From assembly GCA_019096065.1 (NCBI GenBank), contig JAGUCH010000008.1, positions 3,477,001 to 3,541,000 of the forward strand: a stretch of DNA of 64,000 bases, written 5' to 3'. The notes under the pieces are model-generated. The model was not told where the DNA came from. It ran no database searches and worked only from the letters and a program-made list of their open reading frames with translations. The stretch's first letter is position 1, and the number at the start of each line of letters is the position of its first letter. Of the stretch, positions 11,971-20,264 are shown piece after piece. This DNA comes from Paracyclopina nana (lineage: Eukaryota; Arthropoda; Copepoda; Cyclopoida; Cyclopettidae). A program made the translations under genes and the position numbers.

Positions 11971-13929
11971 GATATTGTTATACGAGATGGCAAAGAGACG
12001 ATTTCGCCGTCTCTGCTCCTCCTCCGGCAAGGGGGGTGAGTCAGGATGCGAAACCGTTGGTGAACTTCCCAGCGGGGAGGCTCCATAAGCCATGTTTGGC
12101 AAGCTCTGTACAACTCCTGGGAAAGGTTGATAAACCATCGGATGAGGGGTCGGGGCGATGGACATTGTCGAGGCGAAGGGCGTGACATAGGGTGACGCGT
12201 AGCCTGGACAGCCATATGGGGCAGGGGCTTGTTGGGGGTAGACCGGTGGCTGCACATTTGCAGCTTGGGAGTGCATGATCAACAGTGAGTCTCTGGCCCT
12301 TTTCCTCGCGCTGGCCTTCTTCCGCCATTTCCTGAACCGCAGTCCAATCCATAGCAAAGCCATCAAAGCGCAAAAGGCCACTCCATAGAAGATCCAATGC
12401 GTGACATCTCTGCCAGTTGCCTCAGCAGCTGACTTGTCCTCCTCACTGGAGCCTTGCGGAACCATGATATCGATGTCCGCTAGCCTAATACCAGTGTGGA
12501 TGGTCTCATCGACAACCTGAGTCTTCGCTTTGTCAGCGCTGTTGGTTGTACTTTGACCTGAACCCATAAGAACCTCCGACCAGGTGCAATTTACAGGGGG
12601 ACAATTTTTTTCGATGCTGGGCGTTGAGTGAGGTGCTTCAATTACTAGCCATAAAGATGCATTTGCATCGAGGTCAGCCACCTGCGCATTATGCTTGCGT
12701 AAGAAGCGCTTATTCCTCACAATTATCACGCTATCATCATTTTTGATGACGTAGCTTCTACTGGAATGCCGAACTTCGAGGATTACTACAACATCCTCCC
12801 ATAGCTTAGTGACCGCATTTTGCATGCCCACTTTTTCCCCCACATTGAAATCTGGAATGATCTCCTTAGGCAATTGCTTCTTTTCAGCTCTGGGTTCTGG
12901 CATCTCAAGCTTTGTCATCTCGTACAAGATTGGTAATTTTGTCCTCAAATGACAGCCCAAAAACATCTTCGCAGGGGAGTTGGCGTCAGCACGTGCCAGA
13001 TTTCGAAATTCCAGCACAGCGACATCCATCTCCCTTAGGGTCTTGGTTTTCATAACCAGCCTTTGCATGTTTTTCACACTAGCTTCCTCGGTCCCATTGG
13101 ACTCGTGGTGATAGGGGCTGCTGGTGGTGGCAATAATGCCATGCTCTTTACAAAACTCAATTATTTCATGAGAGATGAAGCATCCAGCGTTGTCGGATCT
13201 CATCACGATCGGGTACCCAAATGTGGCAAAAATGATCGTCAACTTCTTGATGATTTCCTCACTAGTGTATCTTACCATCTTGAAAATCCAAGGCCAACCA
13301 CTGAAGGTGTCCACAACTATTAAATAGTCTGCCCCTTCATGATGGCCCAAATCCATTGCAATACTCTGCATTGGGGCCGTTGGTACCATGTTCTCGCCTT
13401 CTTCATCATGCGGTAAAGAGGCCATGTACTTCTGGCACATTTCGCACTCTTCTACTGATTGTCTGATATCCTTGGTCATACCACTCCAATAGTAGAATTG
13501 TCTGGCCGTAGCCAGGCTCTTCGTTTGCCCAGGATGCGCAATATGAAGAGTCCTCAAGATGAATGGACGTGCTTCCTTTGGTACGAAGACACGTTTCCCA
13601 TCAATGACAACCATTCCATCTTGGACTGAAAGCTGCCCCCAAAGGTTTTGGGGCACCAGCTTTAATGCATGAATGGCCACACCCTTCTTCTTATGATGAT
13701 GAAGGTCTTCCTGGATGGCCTCAATTAGATCCTGATACTCCTTGTCAGCTCTTGCTGCATCATGGATTTCTTGGAATGCCGGATCTTCTTGTGCTGAGAC
13801 AGAGAGGGCTGAGATTACGCTGATCTTTGAGTTCTTCAAAGTTTCTGTTTCTTCAGCGTCTGGGTGGTCATCTGAGAAGTTAATGGGATGTCTTGACAAG
13901 GCATCTGCAATGAAGTTTAACTTCCTCAA
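11968..13929 (-). CDS. pol: E1 integrase with C-terminal transmembrane extension (pol 3' part, frameshifted from upstream pol)
   Basis: The frame (653 codons counted from 13929) opens with the conserved end of the RNase H region, IADALSR at residues 7-13, and has no ATG there. It must therefore be reached from the upstream frame by a +1 shift. Integrase follows: zinc finger H129, H132, C162, C165; catalytic D193, D246 and E282 with 35 residues between the last two; then a GPY/F-like module around residues 378-413. After this, about 240 extra residues include Cys residues and an N-glycosylation-type NCT, one transmembrane segment at about 511-529 (12343-12399), a strongly basic stop-transfer stretch, and a Pro/Tyr-rich tail with PPVY at 561-564. 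No chromodomain is present. The extension is unusual for Ty3/gypsy and may be an envelope-like part fused or overlapping in frame. Confidence 0.85.
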   Translation of the reverse strand: MRKLNFIADALSRHPINFSDDHPDAEETETLKNSKISVISALSVSAQEDPAFQEIHDAARADKEYQDLIEAIQEDLHHHKKKGVAIHALKLVPQNLWGQLSVQDGMVVIDGKRVFVPKEARPFILRTLHIAHPGQTKSLATARQFYYWSGMTKDIRQSVEECEMCQKYMASLPHDEEGENMVPTAPMQSIAMDLGHHEGADYLIVVDTFSGWPWIFKMVRYTSEEIIKKLTIIFATFGYPIVMRSDNAGCFISHEIIEFCKEHGIIATTSSPYHHESNGTEEASVKNMQRLVMKTKTLREMDVAVLEFRNLARADANSPAKMFLGCHLRTKLPILYEMTKLEMPEPRAEKKQLPKEIIPDFNVGEKVGMQNAVTKLWEDVVVILEVRHSSRSYVIKNDDSVIIVRNKRFLRKHNAQVADLDANASLWLVIEAPHSTPSIEKNCPPVNCTWSEVLMGSGQSTTNSADKAKTQVVDETIHTGIRLADIDIMVPQGSSEEDKSAAEATGRDVTHWIFYGVAFCALMALLWIGLRFRKWRKKASARKRARDSLLIMHSQAANVQPPVYPQQAPAPYGCPGYASPYVTPFASTMSIAPTPHPMVYQPFPGVVQSLPNMAYGASPLGSSPTVSHPDSPPLPEEEQRRRNRLFAISYNNI

Positions 13930-13979
13930 GGTAGACCAAATCGAAGTTGAACGGTAGTAGCCTCTCCCTAAGCCTCAAG
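13880..13979 (-). other. Frame break between RNase H and integrase in E1 pol
   Basis: The upstream frame stops at 13880, while the integrase frame is open from just after a TGA near 13979. The conserved junction motif is split between the two, so the change falls near 13925-13935. It is a net +1 shift (one base gained or two lost). The local text TTGAGGAAG is made of short homopolymers, so a two-base loss by mutation or assembly error is as likely as anything programmed. Confidence 0.8.
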
Positions 13980-16459
13980 AGTCTGGAGTTAGTGATTTCT
14001 GCCATGTCCTTATTCATAATACCAAGTAAAGGCTTGTGGTCAGTCTTCACCAAAAATTTTGGGCAGCCATGCAGAAAATGCGAGCTCTTCTCACATCCAT
14101 AGACTATTCCCAGCAACTCCAGCTCAATAGTTGCATAATTCTTCTCAGCAGCGGAGTTGACCTTGGACCCACAGGTAATCAGGTAGCTCCTGTCCGGGTC
14201 TTTTGGGTCATACTGAGTTAGAATGTAGCCGATGCCATATAACCTGCTGGCATCCGTTGTCAACACTGTGGTCTTGTTGACATCAAAATGCTTCACCAAC
14301 AAAGGTCCGGTCAGGATCTTCTTCAGCTGGTTGAAGTCTTCTTCGTGTCTTGGTAACCACTGAAACTGAACTTTGGCCTTGGTTAGCTCCCTCAATGAAG
14401 CTGACATGTGGGCCAAATCAGGCAAGAAACTTCCTAAAGTTTGAGCCAATCCCAAAAAGCTTCGCACATCCGACTGGTTGGCTGGCCTTGGGTACTCCCT
14501 GATTGCTTTCAAGTTGTCATCGTGTGGTTCTACACCATTCTTGCTGACCATGAATCCAGCAAACTTGACACGTTCACCCATGTGCAGCTTTTTGGGTGAT
14601 AAGCTGACACCATAGGTTTTGCAGTTGCTGAGGAGGACATCCAGATTGTGCAGGGCTTCCTGCTCTGTTTCTCCCCAGATGAGGACATCATCGACCAATT
14701 TGACTCCCTTTCCGTTCAGGGCAGTCATGATCATGTCGCTCCTGCAGCACCACTCATCACTGGAAGATGTGAGCCCCATGGGAGCTCTCACATAACGGAA
14801 TCTTCCCTGTGGTAGCAAAAATGTAGTCAAGTAGGATGACTTTTCTTCCAACTTGATCTGGTGGTATCCCTGCGCACAGTCTCCGACCACAAACCACTGA
14901 GCCTTTGCAGGGATGCTCTTCAACAAATGGAATGCAGACGTAAAGGGGTGGGTTGGTCTCTTCACGTACTTGTTCAGCTGAACGAAGTCCGTAACCAACC
15001 TGACTGATTTGCCATCAGACTTGATGACAAAGAAACCTCTAGAGGTCCAATCTGTCATCTCCCCTGGCTTCAGCTTCTTGACAATGTCGGCATCCTCCAA
15101 ATCCTTAATGCACTTGTCCGCCGCTGCTTTGAGATGCACCGGTATGGCATTGGTTGAAGAGATCCTCATAGGTTTTATGTCCCCATCCACTAGGTGGATC
15201 TTCATGGGTTCACCCTTCATAAACCTGGTTTTGTCAAGCTTGTCTGCAAAGACCTCTGTATATTTGAGCTTCAAGCTCTCCAGAGTCATATCCATTGTGG
15301 TTGCTGCGATTGCCGTGGAGTTAATGTTTAGGCCAACCACGCCTAATATCTCCAGTGTCTGCCAGTCGACAATCACCTCTTCATCGTCACCAAGTGAAGC
15401 GACCACTGCATTGGTTACTACAACCACTTTCATGCCACGTGATATTGCAATCTCACATGTTCTGCTCGTCTTCACTTCGGTGCCATCAACGCTCCTGACG
15501 GTCTCCGGATTGGGATGTATTGGCATCCCCATCTCCGCTGCAACTTTCTCATCAACCACAGTAATGGTTGCTCCAGTATCTGGCAGGCAATACGTAGAGA
15601 AAGCAGACCCTACCTCAGGGCAAAATAATAGCTTGGCCTTGGGAGTTGGCCTTGATGACGTGACCCTGGTAGCATTGGGTAGGCATGAGGGCCGCAGCCC
15701 GCTCACTGCCTTGGAGATCTTCTGCTGCATCTCCTTCTTTTTTCTGCTCTTGGTCTTCGCCATCTTGATAACCCCTGCCCCTCCGTCATCTTCCTCCATC
15801 CTCTTGATGCGACTCTGAAAAATGAACGGCAGAGAGTATCTATCTTTTGATTTTTTCATAATGCGTATTGCCTCATTGCAAGCAATAGCGTTTTTACACT
15901 CCAACGTGCTAGAAAAATCAAAACTCAAAGGCAACTTAACTGTGAATTTTTTAATGGCTTTCGTCGGGTTCCCGTTCGGCTTCTTCTCGCCACCCTCGCC
16001 CTTGCCTTTCTTCTTGAAGCATTTGTCCGCCCCATGACCCTTCTTCTTGCAAAATTGACAGGTTGGTGCCTTCGGACAATTTGGTCGGAGGTGCTCTTTA
16101 CTTCCGCATTCAAAGCAACCTCCATGCTTCTTCTTCTGGCTTGAACCTGCGGCCTCAGCCCCAGCATTCGAGCCCATGGCCTTTTGCTTGCGATAAGCAG
16201 TAGGCCCAGCCTTCTTCACGGTAGGGTTCTCGTAACCCTCTTCGGTGGCTGTATTAACATCATACATATTGCCAGCCGATTTGAGCTCATCCATCGTTGC
16301 TTTGCCGCCAGCTAAGTTGTCGGCCTTGATAAGCTCTTTCCGTAAGGCTTTATTAGCTAGAGAGCTCATATAGAGGTACTTCATTACCGTCTCTATGTCC
16401 ATGCTCTCGAACTCGGCTGCTTTGCATTTCAGCTCAAATGCAGCCCAACTGCGTTCCAT
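13880..16459 (-). CDS. gag-pol: E1 Gag C-terminus, protease, reverse transcriptase and RNase H
   Basis: A minus-strand frame of 859 codons counted from the ATG at 16459; the frame is open further upstream and clearly continues gag. Two CCHC zinc knuckles (C115-C118-H123-C128 and C134-C137-H142-C147) mark nucleocapsid. Aspartic protease follows, with DTGA at 294-297. RT runs from about 440 to 670, with D527 in VGDCAQGYHQI and the catalytic LVDD at 588-591, where the usual aromatic residue before xDD is Leu. RNase H starts near 730, with D736 in TTDAS and a later Glu in IELELLG. The frame ends at 13880, out of register with integrase, within the usual RNase H-integrase junction. Having nucleocapsid and enzymes in one frame fits Gag-Pol fusions without a separate gag stop. 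Confidence 0.9.
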   Translation of the reverse strand: MERSWAAFELKCKAAEFESMDIETVMKYLYMSSLANKALRKELIKADNLAGGKATMDELKSAGNMYDVNTATEEGYENPTVKKAGPTAYRKQKAMGSNAGAEAAGSSQKKKHGGCFECGSKEHLRPNCPKAPTCQFCKKKGHGADKCFKKKGKGEGGEKKPNGNPTKAIKKFTVKLPLSFDFSSTLECKNAIACNEAIRIMKKSKDRYSLPFIFQSRIKRMEEDDGGAGVIKMAKTKSRKKKEMQQKISKAVSGLRPSCLPNATRVTSSRPTPKAKLLFCPEVGSAFSTYCLPDTGATITVVDEKVAAEMGMPIHPNPETVRSVDGTEVKTSRTCEIAISRGMKVVVVTNAVVASLGDDEEVIVDWQTLEILGVVGLNINSTAIAATTMDMTLESLKLKYTEVFADKLDKTRFMKGEPMKIHLVDGDIKPMRISSTNAIPVHLKAAADKCIKDLEDADIVKKLKPGEMTDWTSRGFFVIKSDGKSVRLVTDFVQLNKYVKRPTHPFTSAFHLLKSIPAKAQWFVVGDCAQGYHQIKLEEKSSYLTTFLLPQGRFRYVRAPMGLTSSSDEWCCRSDMIMTALNGKGVKLVDDVLIWGETEQEALHNLDVLLSNCKTYGVSLSPKKLHMGERVKFAGFMVSKNGVEPHDDNLKAIREYPRPANQSDVRSFLGLAQTLGSFLPDLAHMSASLRELTKAKVQFQWLPRHEEDFNQLKKILTGPLLVKHFDVNKTTVLTTDASRLYGIGYILTQYDPKDPDRSYLITCGSKVNSAAEKNYATIELELLGIVYGCEKSSHFLHGCPKFLVKTDHKPLLGIMNKDMAEITNSRLLRLRERLLPFNFDLVYLEEVKLHCRCLVKTSH

Positions 16460-17453
16460 GCAGCTCGCTTGGGTTTGTACTTTTGTGACGAAAGCACTCC
16501 AGTCTTCTCTTAGACAATGGAAACGCCAGCTGGAACTCGTTTACTACGATCCTCTCCATTGAAAGGATCCAAGGAGTGCCCACATTTTCATCTTGTATGA
16601 AAAGGGGCGATTCCGCACTCAACTTTGCTGAAATCTTGGCTGATAGATTGGCATCAAATAATACCAGACTGTAAGTGTGCTGGGCATCGATGGACTTCTT
16701 CTGGATCTCCGACTCTTGAACGTAGGTCTTCCAAGTCCTCAAAAAAACCTGCAGCTCAATGGCTGTAGCACCAGTCTTCAGCGTTTTCGGCTTCAAATTT
16801 GCATCCGGCTTGACAATTTTTCTGTCCTCTGATGCCGGTGCATTTGATGCCGATATGGCAGTTGGGTTGGCCTTTTCGTACCGGCCTGTGATTGCCAGTG
16901 CTTTCAATTCCAGGGCATCCTTTCTCTCGAACATCTCCTTGACCTTGTCAGCTTGAGTGACTCGGGTCTCGTCCGGCAGGTTATTTAGAATCTGCATGAT
17001 GCTATTCTCCTGGTCGACCAACTTTTGTTTCAGCTTCTGGAGCTCTTTTGCTTCTGAAACTGAAATATCCTTCTGCCTTTCCAGGGCCTCGCATAGCTTC
17101 TCTCCGGCATTCATGTGCCTGGACAACCAACTCTTGTGTCCATTGAGACTATGTATTTGTTTGGTGAGGTCCTCGAGTGCTCTTGCACCTCTGGCTTCGG
17201 AAAGCTTTCCGATTGCCAATTGCAAGTCAGTTGGATTCTCCTTCTCGGTCATCGCTAAATTTGCTCTGACCACACTTGTATCAAATGTGTCCTCGTCACT
17301 ATTTGTGGCTGCCAAAAGCGTATCTTCGGGGCCCTCCGCTTCTTCTTTGGCTTCTTCTAAGGCTTTCACTTGCCTTTGAAGTGCTGCAAATACGTTCTGA
17401 TCTGCAGTATGCCACTCTTCTTCGCCAGCACTTTTAATTGAGTCCTGGCTCAT
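16434..17453 (-). pseudogene. gag: E1 Gag N-terminal part, interrupted by a +1 frameshift
   Basis: The start chosen is the first ATG after the 5' LTR (17453), giving 339 residues. The longer open frame up to 17522 has only a GTG. The protein is acidic and rich in Glu, Lys and Ala in its first half, with likely coiled-coil around residues 30-190. It continues into a region that looks like capsid, with the sequence LSMERIVVNEFQLAF near the end. From there the protein-like reading moves into the +1 frame, which carries a tryptophan-rich stretch and leads into the zinc knuckles. The last 30 or so residues before the stop at 16434 are therefore probably out-of-frame text. No -1 slippery heptamer is present. 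It is either a damaged gag or an unusual shift site. Confidence 0.75.
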
Positions 17454-17516
17454 GGACACTTTTGTTGACACTTTTTGTTGTGATGCTGCCAAGGGTGGCG
17501 GAACTTTCACAATTCC

Positions 17517-17522
17517 ACTCAC
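17517..17522 (-). promoter_or_regulatory. Possible 5' splice donor core GTGAGT, copy nearer gag
   Basis: The minus-strand text is TTTC-GTGAGT, in the leader duplication copy nearer gag. An AAG/GTTT alternative lies a few bases upstream. It would serve a spliced RNA for the 3' membrane ORF. This is inferred from consensus alone. Confidence 0.35.
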
Positions 17523-17589
17523 GAAACCTTCTCCGGCTGCCTCTCACACTTTGTTGTCGTGATGCTGCCAAGGGTGGCGGAAATTTTCC

Positions 17590-17595
17590 ACTCAC
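17590..17595 (-). promoter_or_regulatory. Possible 5' splice donor core GTGAGT, copy nearer the LTR
   Basis: The minus-strand text is GGTTT-GTGAGT, in the leader duplication copy nearer the 5' LTR, equivalent to the site at 17517-17522. Having two candidate donors is a direct result of the duplication. Confidence 0.35.
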
Positions 17596-17657
17596 AAACC
17601 TTCTTCGGCTGCTTCTCAAACCTTCCCTCTTCTAGGAAAGGGCCTCTTATGCAAAGA

Positions 17658-17675
17658 GACTGAGAACTGACGCCA
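17658..17675 (-). other. E1 primer-binding site
   Basis: On the minus strand TGGCGTCAGTTCTCAGTC begins directly after the end of the 5' LTR, as expected for a site complementary to a tRNA 3' end (CCA). The implied tRNA would have G as discriminator base. I could not assign the tRNA with confidence; a serine-type tRNA is one possibility. Confidence 0.75.
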
Positions 17676-17972
17676 TGGTTGGTCCCGACCTCGTGGGTGA
17701 CACTTACGGCACTACTACTCGAGCTACGCCGGTTGGATCCCTGGTCTTGTACCAGGAAACCGTGAGCACTACTACGCCGAGATTTACCAGATCGAGGCGA
17801 ACGTATCCACTTTGATACGAGATGTGTACTGAGTGTAATTCAGTGCAAGCTTAAGCAATACAGAAAGAATGAATGAGTGCACGCGCGCGCTGGGGTAACA
17901 AGGGAGTATCTACTATAGCTATAATACACGTGAGAGTCAATATAGGGAAGTATGCTTCAACATGATACAACA
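17676..17972 (-). repeat. E1 5' LTR
   Basis: 297 bp, same ends as the 3' LTR, with one difference (C at 17707 where the 3' LTR has A at 11184). It contains the E-box and TATA-like text expected to start the genomic RNA, reading towards lower coordinates. Confidence 0.95.
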
Positions 17973-17977
17973 CCTTG
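17973..17977. repeat. Target-site duplication of E1, right copy (CCTTG)
   Basis: Exact copy of 11148-11152, directly after the LTR terminus. The satellite resumes in phase. Confidence 0.95.
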
Positions 17978-19348
17978 CACCATTTATTGCTCAGTGCTGA
18001 GAGGCCCAATCAAAAAACTGATTGCTCAGTCTCAACCAGGACATTAGGAGCTTGGTTTGGTCGCTTCATACCCAAGTGGCTATCTCAGCTTTTAGGGGTG
18101 CTCACCTCAGCACCTTCTCAAATATTACTGAGCAGGCTGAGCTGCAATCCATTGGTGGGTCCTGAAAGTCCACCAAAAACTGAGACACTTTTACTTCATA
18201 GTCCACTCAGTATCTCAGCCCCCTGGCTCAGCATTAATTTTTGAAAAGTGCACTTTTTGCACCCCTTGCACCATTTATTGCTCAGTGCTGAGAGGCCCAA
18301 TCAAAAAACTGATTGCTCAGTCTCAACCAGGACATTAGGAGCTTGGTTTGGTCGCTTCATACCCAAGTGGCTATCTCAGCTTTTAGGGGTGCTCACCTCA
18401 GCACCTTCTCAAATATTACTGAGCAGGCTGAGCTGCAATCCATTGGTGGATCCTGAAAGTCCAACAAAAACTTAGACACTTTTACTTCATAGTCCACTCA
18501 GTATCTCAGCCCCCTGGCTCAGCATTAATTTTTGAAAAGTGCACTTTTTGCACCCCTTGCACCATTTATTGCTCAGTGCTGAGAGGCCCAATCAAAAAAC
18601 TGATTGCTCAGTCTCAACCAGGACATTAGGAGCTTGGTTTGGTCGCTTCATACCCAAGTGGCTATCTCAGCTTTTAGGGGTGCTCACCTCAGCACCTTCT
18701 CAAATATTACTGAGCAGGCTGAGCTGCAATCCATTGGTGGGTCCTGAAAGTCCACCAAAAACTGAGACACTTTTACTTCATAGTCCACTCAGTATCTCAG
18801 CCCCCTGGCTCAGCATTAATTTTTGAAAAGTGCACTTTTTGCACCCCTTGCACCATTTATTACTCAGTGCTTAGAGGCCCAATCAAAAAACTGATTGCTC
18901 AGTCTCAACCAGGACATTAGGAGCTTGGTTTGGTCGCTTCATACCCAAGTGGCTATCTCAGCTTTTAGGGGTGCTCACCTCAGCACCTTCTCAAATATTA
19001 CTGAGCAGGCTGAGCTGCAATCCATTGGTGGGTCCTGAAAGTCCACCAAAAACTGAGACACTTTTACTTCATAGTCCACTTAGTATCTCAGCCCCCTGGC
19101 TCAGCATTAATTTTTGAAAAGTGCACTTTTTGCACCCCTTGCACCATTTATTGCTCAGTGCTGAGAGGCCCAATCAAAAAACTGATTGCTCAGTCTCAAC
19201 CAGGACATTAGGAGCTTGGTTTGGTCGCTTCATACCCAAGTGGCTATCTCAGCTTTTAGGGGTGCTCACCTCAGCACCTTCTCAAATATTACTGAGCAGG
19301 CTGAGCTGCAATCCATTGGTGGGTCCTGAAAGTCCACCAAAAACTGAG

Positions 19349-19353
19349 ACACT
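19349..19353. repeat. Target-site duplication of E2, left copy (ACACT)
   Basis: ACACT precedes the LTR and recurs at 29285-29289. The two flanks rebuild the satellite text GAGACACTTTTAC. Confidence 0.95.
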
Positions 19354-19687
19354 TGGTGCACACCTGTATTTTAGCAACCTTGTATTGCGCACTATTCAGC
19401 TATTGTCTCAATTACTAAGAATGCTAAGAAGCTCAATACACGTTACGCCGCCATTGAATTAAGAAGCCAATTCTTAGACTTTGGCCCAGAGGCCTTTATT
19501 CAGGACCTTTAGTGAGAGTAAAGCGTCGTGGGTACAGGACTCACAACATAGGGATCTATCCAGGCCAAATAGCCCCCTTGAATCCGGCCCTTTCTTGTCT
19601 CGTCCTCGTCCTCAGCACCGGCCTCGGCCTCGTCTTTGACCTCGACCTCGACCTCAGGCAAGATAGTATTTTAGTAGGTCATCACCA
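19354..19687 (+). repeat. E2 5' LTR
   Basis: 334 bp, TGGTGCACAC to ATCACCA, with TG...CA ends. By eye it is identical to 28951-29284. It contains a short stem TAAGAA/TTCTTA near its middle and a run of CCTCGT, CCTCGG and CCTCGA hexamers in the 3' third. No clear TATA box or AATAAA. Confidence 0.95.
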
Positions 19688-19693
19688 AATACA

Positions 19694-19711
19694 TGGCGCA
19701 TCCAACGGTGG
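19694..19711 (+). other. E2 primer-binding site
   Basis: TGGCGCATCCAACGGTGG begins 6 bases after the LTR. TGG pairs with the tRNA CCA end. I could not assign the tRNA with confidence. Confidence 0.7.
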
Positions 19712-20264
19712 GGCCGGCATCCACTCCTTGAAAAAAGGAGCTCCCGACCGGCCATTTTGAAAAGCTGGACTCAAAAATCATTGTCAACTGACTGTGTAAG
19801 TGAGTCAGCTAACCAAACCTTCGTTCCTGTGGAAAACATTTAGTGAGTCAATTAAAAACTAACTTTCTTTCCTGTGACTCGTGAGAAAAGTCAAATTTTG
19901 GTGGGTAGTGGCGCCGTGACGAATGCCGTGCGGCCATCCCCACTGACTCAAAATTATTGGTGACTTTTGTTCCTTCACATGGGAAAAATTGATTCATGGA
20001 GCGGGCATTTGCACTTTTGACTTGCCGCGCTGCCATCCCCACTGACTCAAAATTCGGACTGTGCAAGTGAGTCAGCGAAATTAACATTAACTCTTTCTTT
20101 ACCGTGATTCGTGAAAATTGGGCGGGAAATTGACCTGTGACGTGCCGCGCGGCAAAATTCCCCACCAGCTCAAATCAAAATCCGGAAAATTTAGTGCTCA
20201 CCATTTTCCTGGAACTTTCCATTGTCATTAAGTGACAAATGAGTCAGAGGAGCTCTCCAATGAC
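19712..20264 (+). other. E2 5' leader made of diverged repeats with six TGA(G/C)TCA sites
   Basis: About 550 bp without a gene. It consists of roughly four diverged copies of a 50-125 bp unit (about 19790-19843, 19844-19956, 19957-20056, 20057-20180). Shared pieces include AAGTGAGTCAGC, GCCATCCCCACTGACTCA and GCCGCGCGGC-like text. The palindromic core TGA(G/C)TCA occurs at 19801, 19844, 19944, 20043, 20068 and 20240. Several upstream ATGs (for example near 19923, 19979 and 19997) precede gag. Confidence 0.8.

Larger units (their letters stand above)
17454..17657 (-). other. E1 5' leader with a 78-bp imperfect tandem duplication
   Basis: Between the primer-binding site and the gag ATG there is no other ATG. 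Segments 17468-17545 and 17546-17617 are imperfect copies of each other and share the text GATGCTGCCAAGGGTGGCGG. Each copy holds one GTGAGT on the minus strand, a possible splice donor core. Confidence 0.85.
11153..17972 (-). mobile_element. E1: full-length Ty3/gypsy-type LTR retrotransposon
   Basis: A 6820-bp insertion lies between 5-bp target duplications. On the minus strand the order is 5' LTR (17676-17972), primer-binding site, leader, gag, protease, RT, RNase H, integrase, a membrane-anchored extension, a small membrane ORF, polypurine tract, and 3' LTR (11153-11449). The order PR-RT-RH-IN and the integrase D,D-35-E place it in Ty3/gypsy (Metaviridae-like). The LTRs differ at one position of 297 (11184 versus 17707), so the insertion is recent. 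The coding region nevertheless has two +1 frame breaks, so this copy would not make an intact Gag-Pol unless those shifts are translated through. Confidence 0.95.
17973..19353 (+). repeat. 291-bp satellite array, middle segment
   Basis: About 4.7 monomers between the two retrotransposons, in the same orientation as the rest. The monomers at about 18830-19353 share private variants with 1248-1770: TTAGAGGCC in place of TGAGAGGCC, and CCACTTAGTATC in place of CCACTCAGTATC. So this stretch belongs to the same array and is a duplicate of the left end. Confidence 0.96.

Noticed and set aside
12000-12680. Chromodomain at the end of E1 integrase
   Set aside because: No aromatic-cage or chromodomain-like pattern seen; the tail holds a membrane segment and Pro/Tyr-rich text instead.
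13925-13935. Ty1-like +1 frameshift at CTT in E1 pol
   Set aside because: Similarity is limited to a CTT that could slip to TTG; the site lies within conserved pol, where regulated shifting has no obvious use. Kept only as a remark under the frame breaks.
15009-15818. 269-codon plus-strand frame inside E1
   Set aside because: Antisense shadow of the protease/RT coding region; no own domain.
19740-20264. Additional gene in the E2 leader (105-codon minus-strand frame near 19848-20165)
   Set aside because: Formed by the leader repeats read antisense, with duplicated peptide pieces; no ATG context or domain support.
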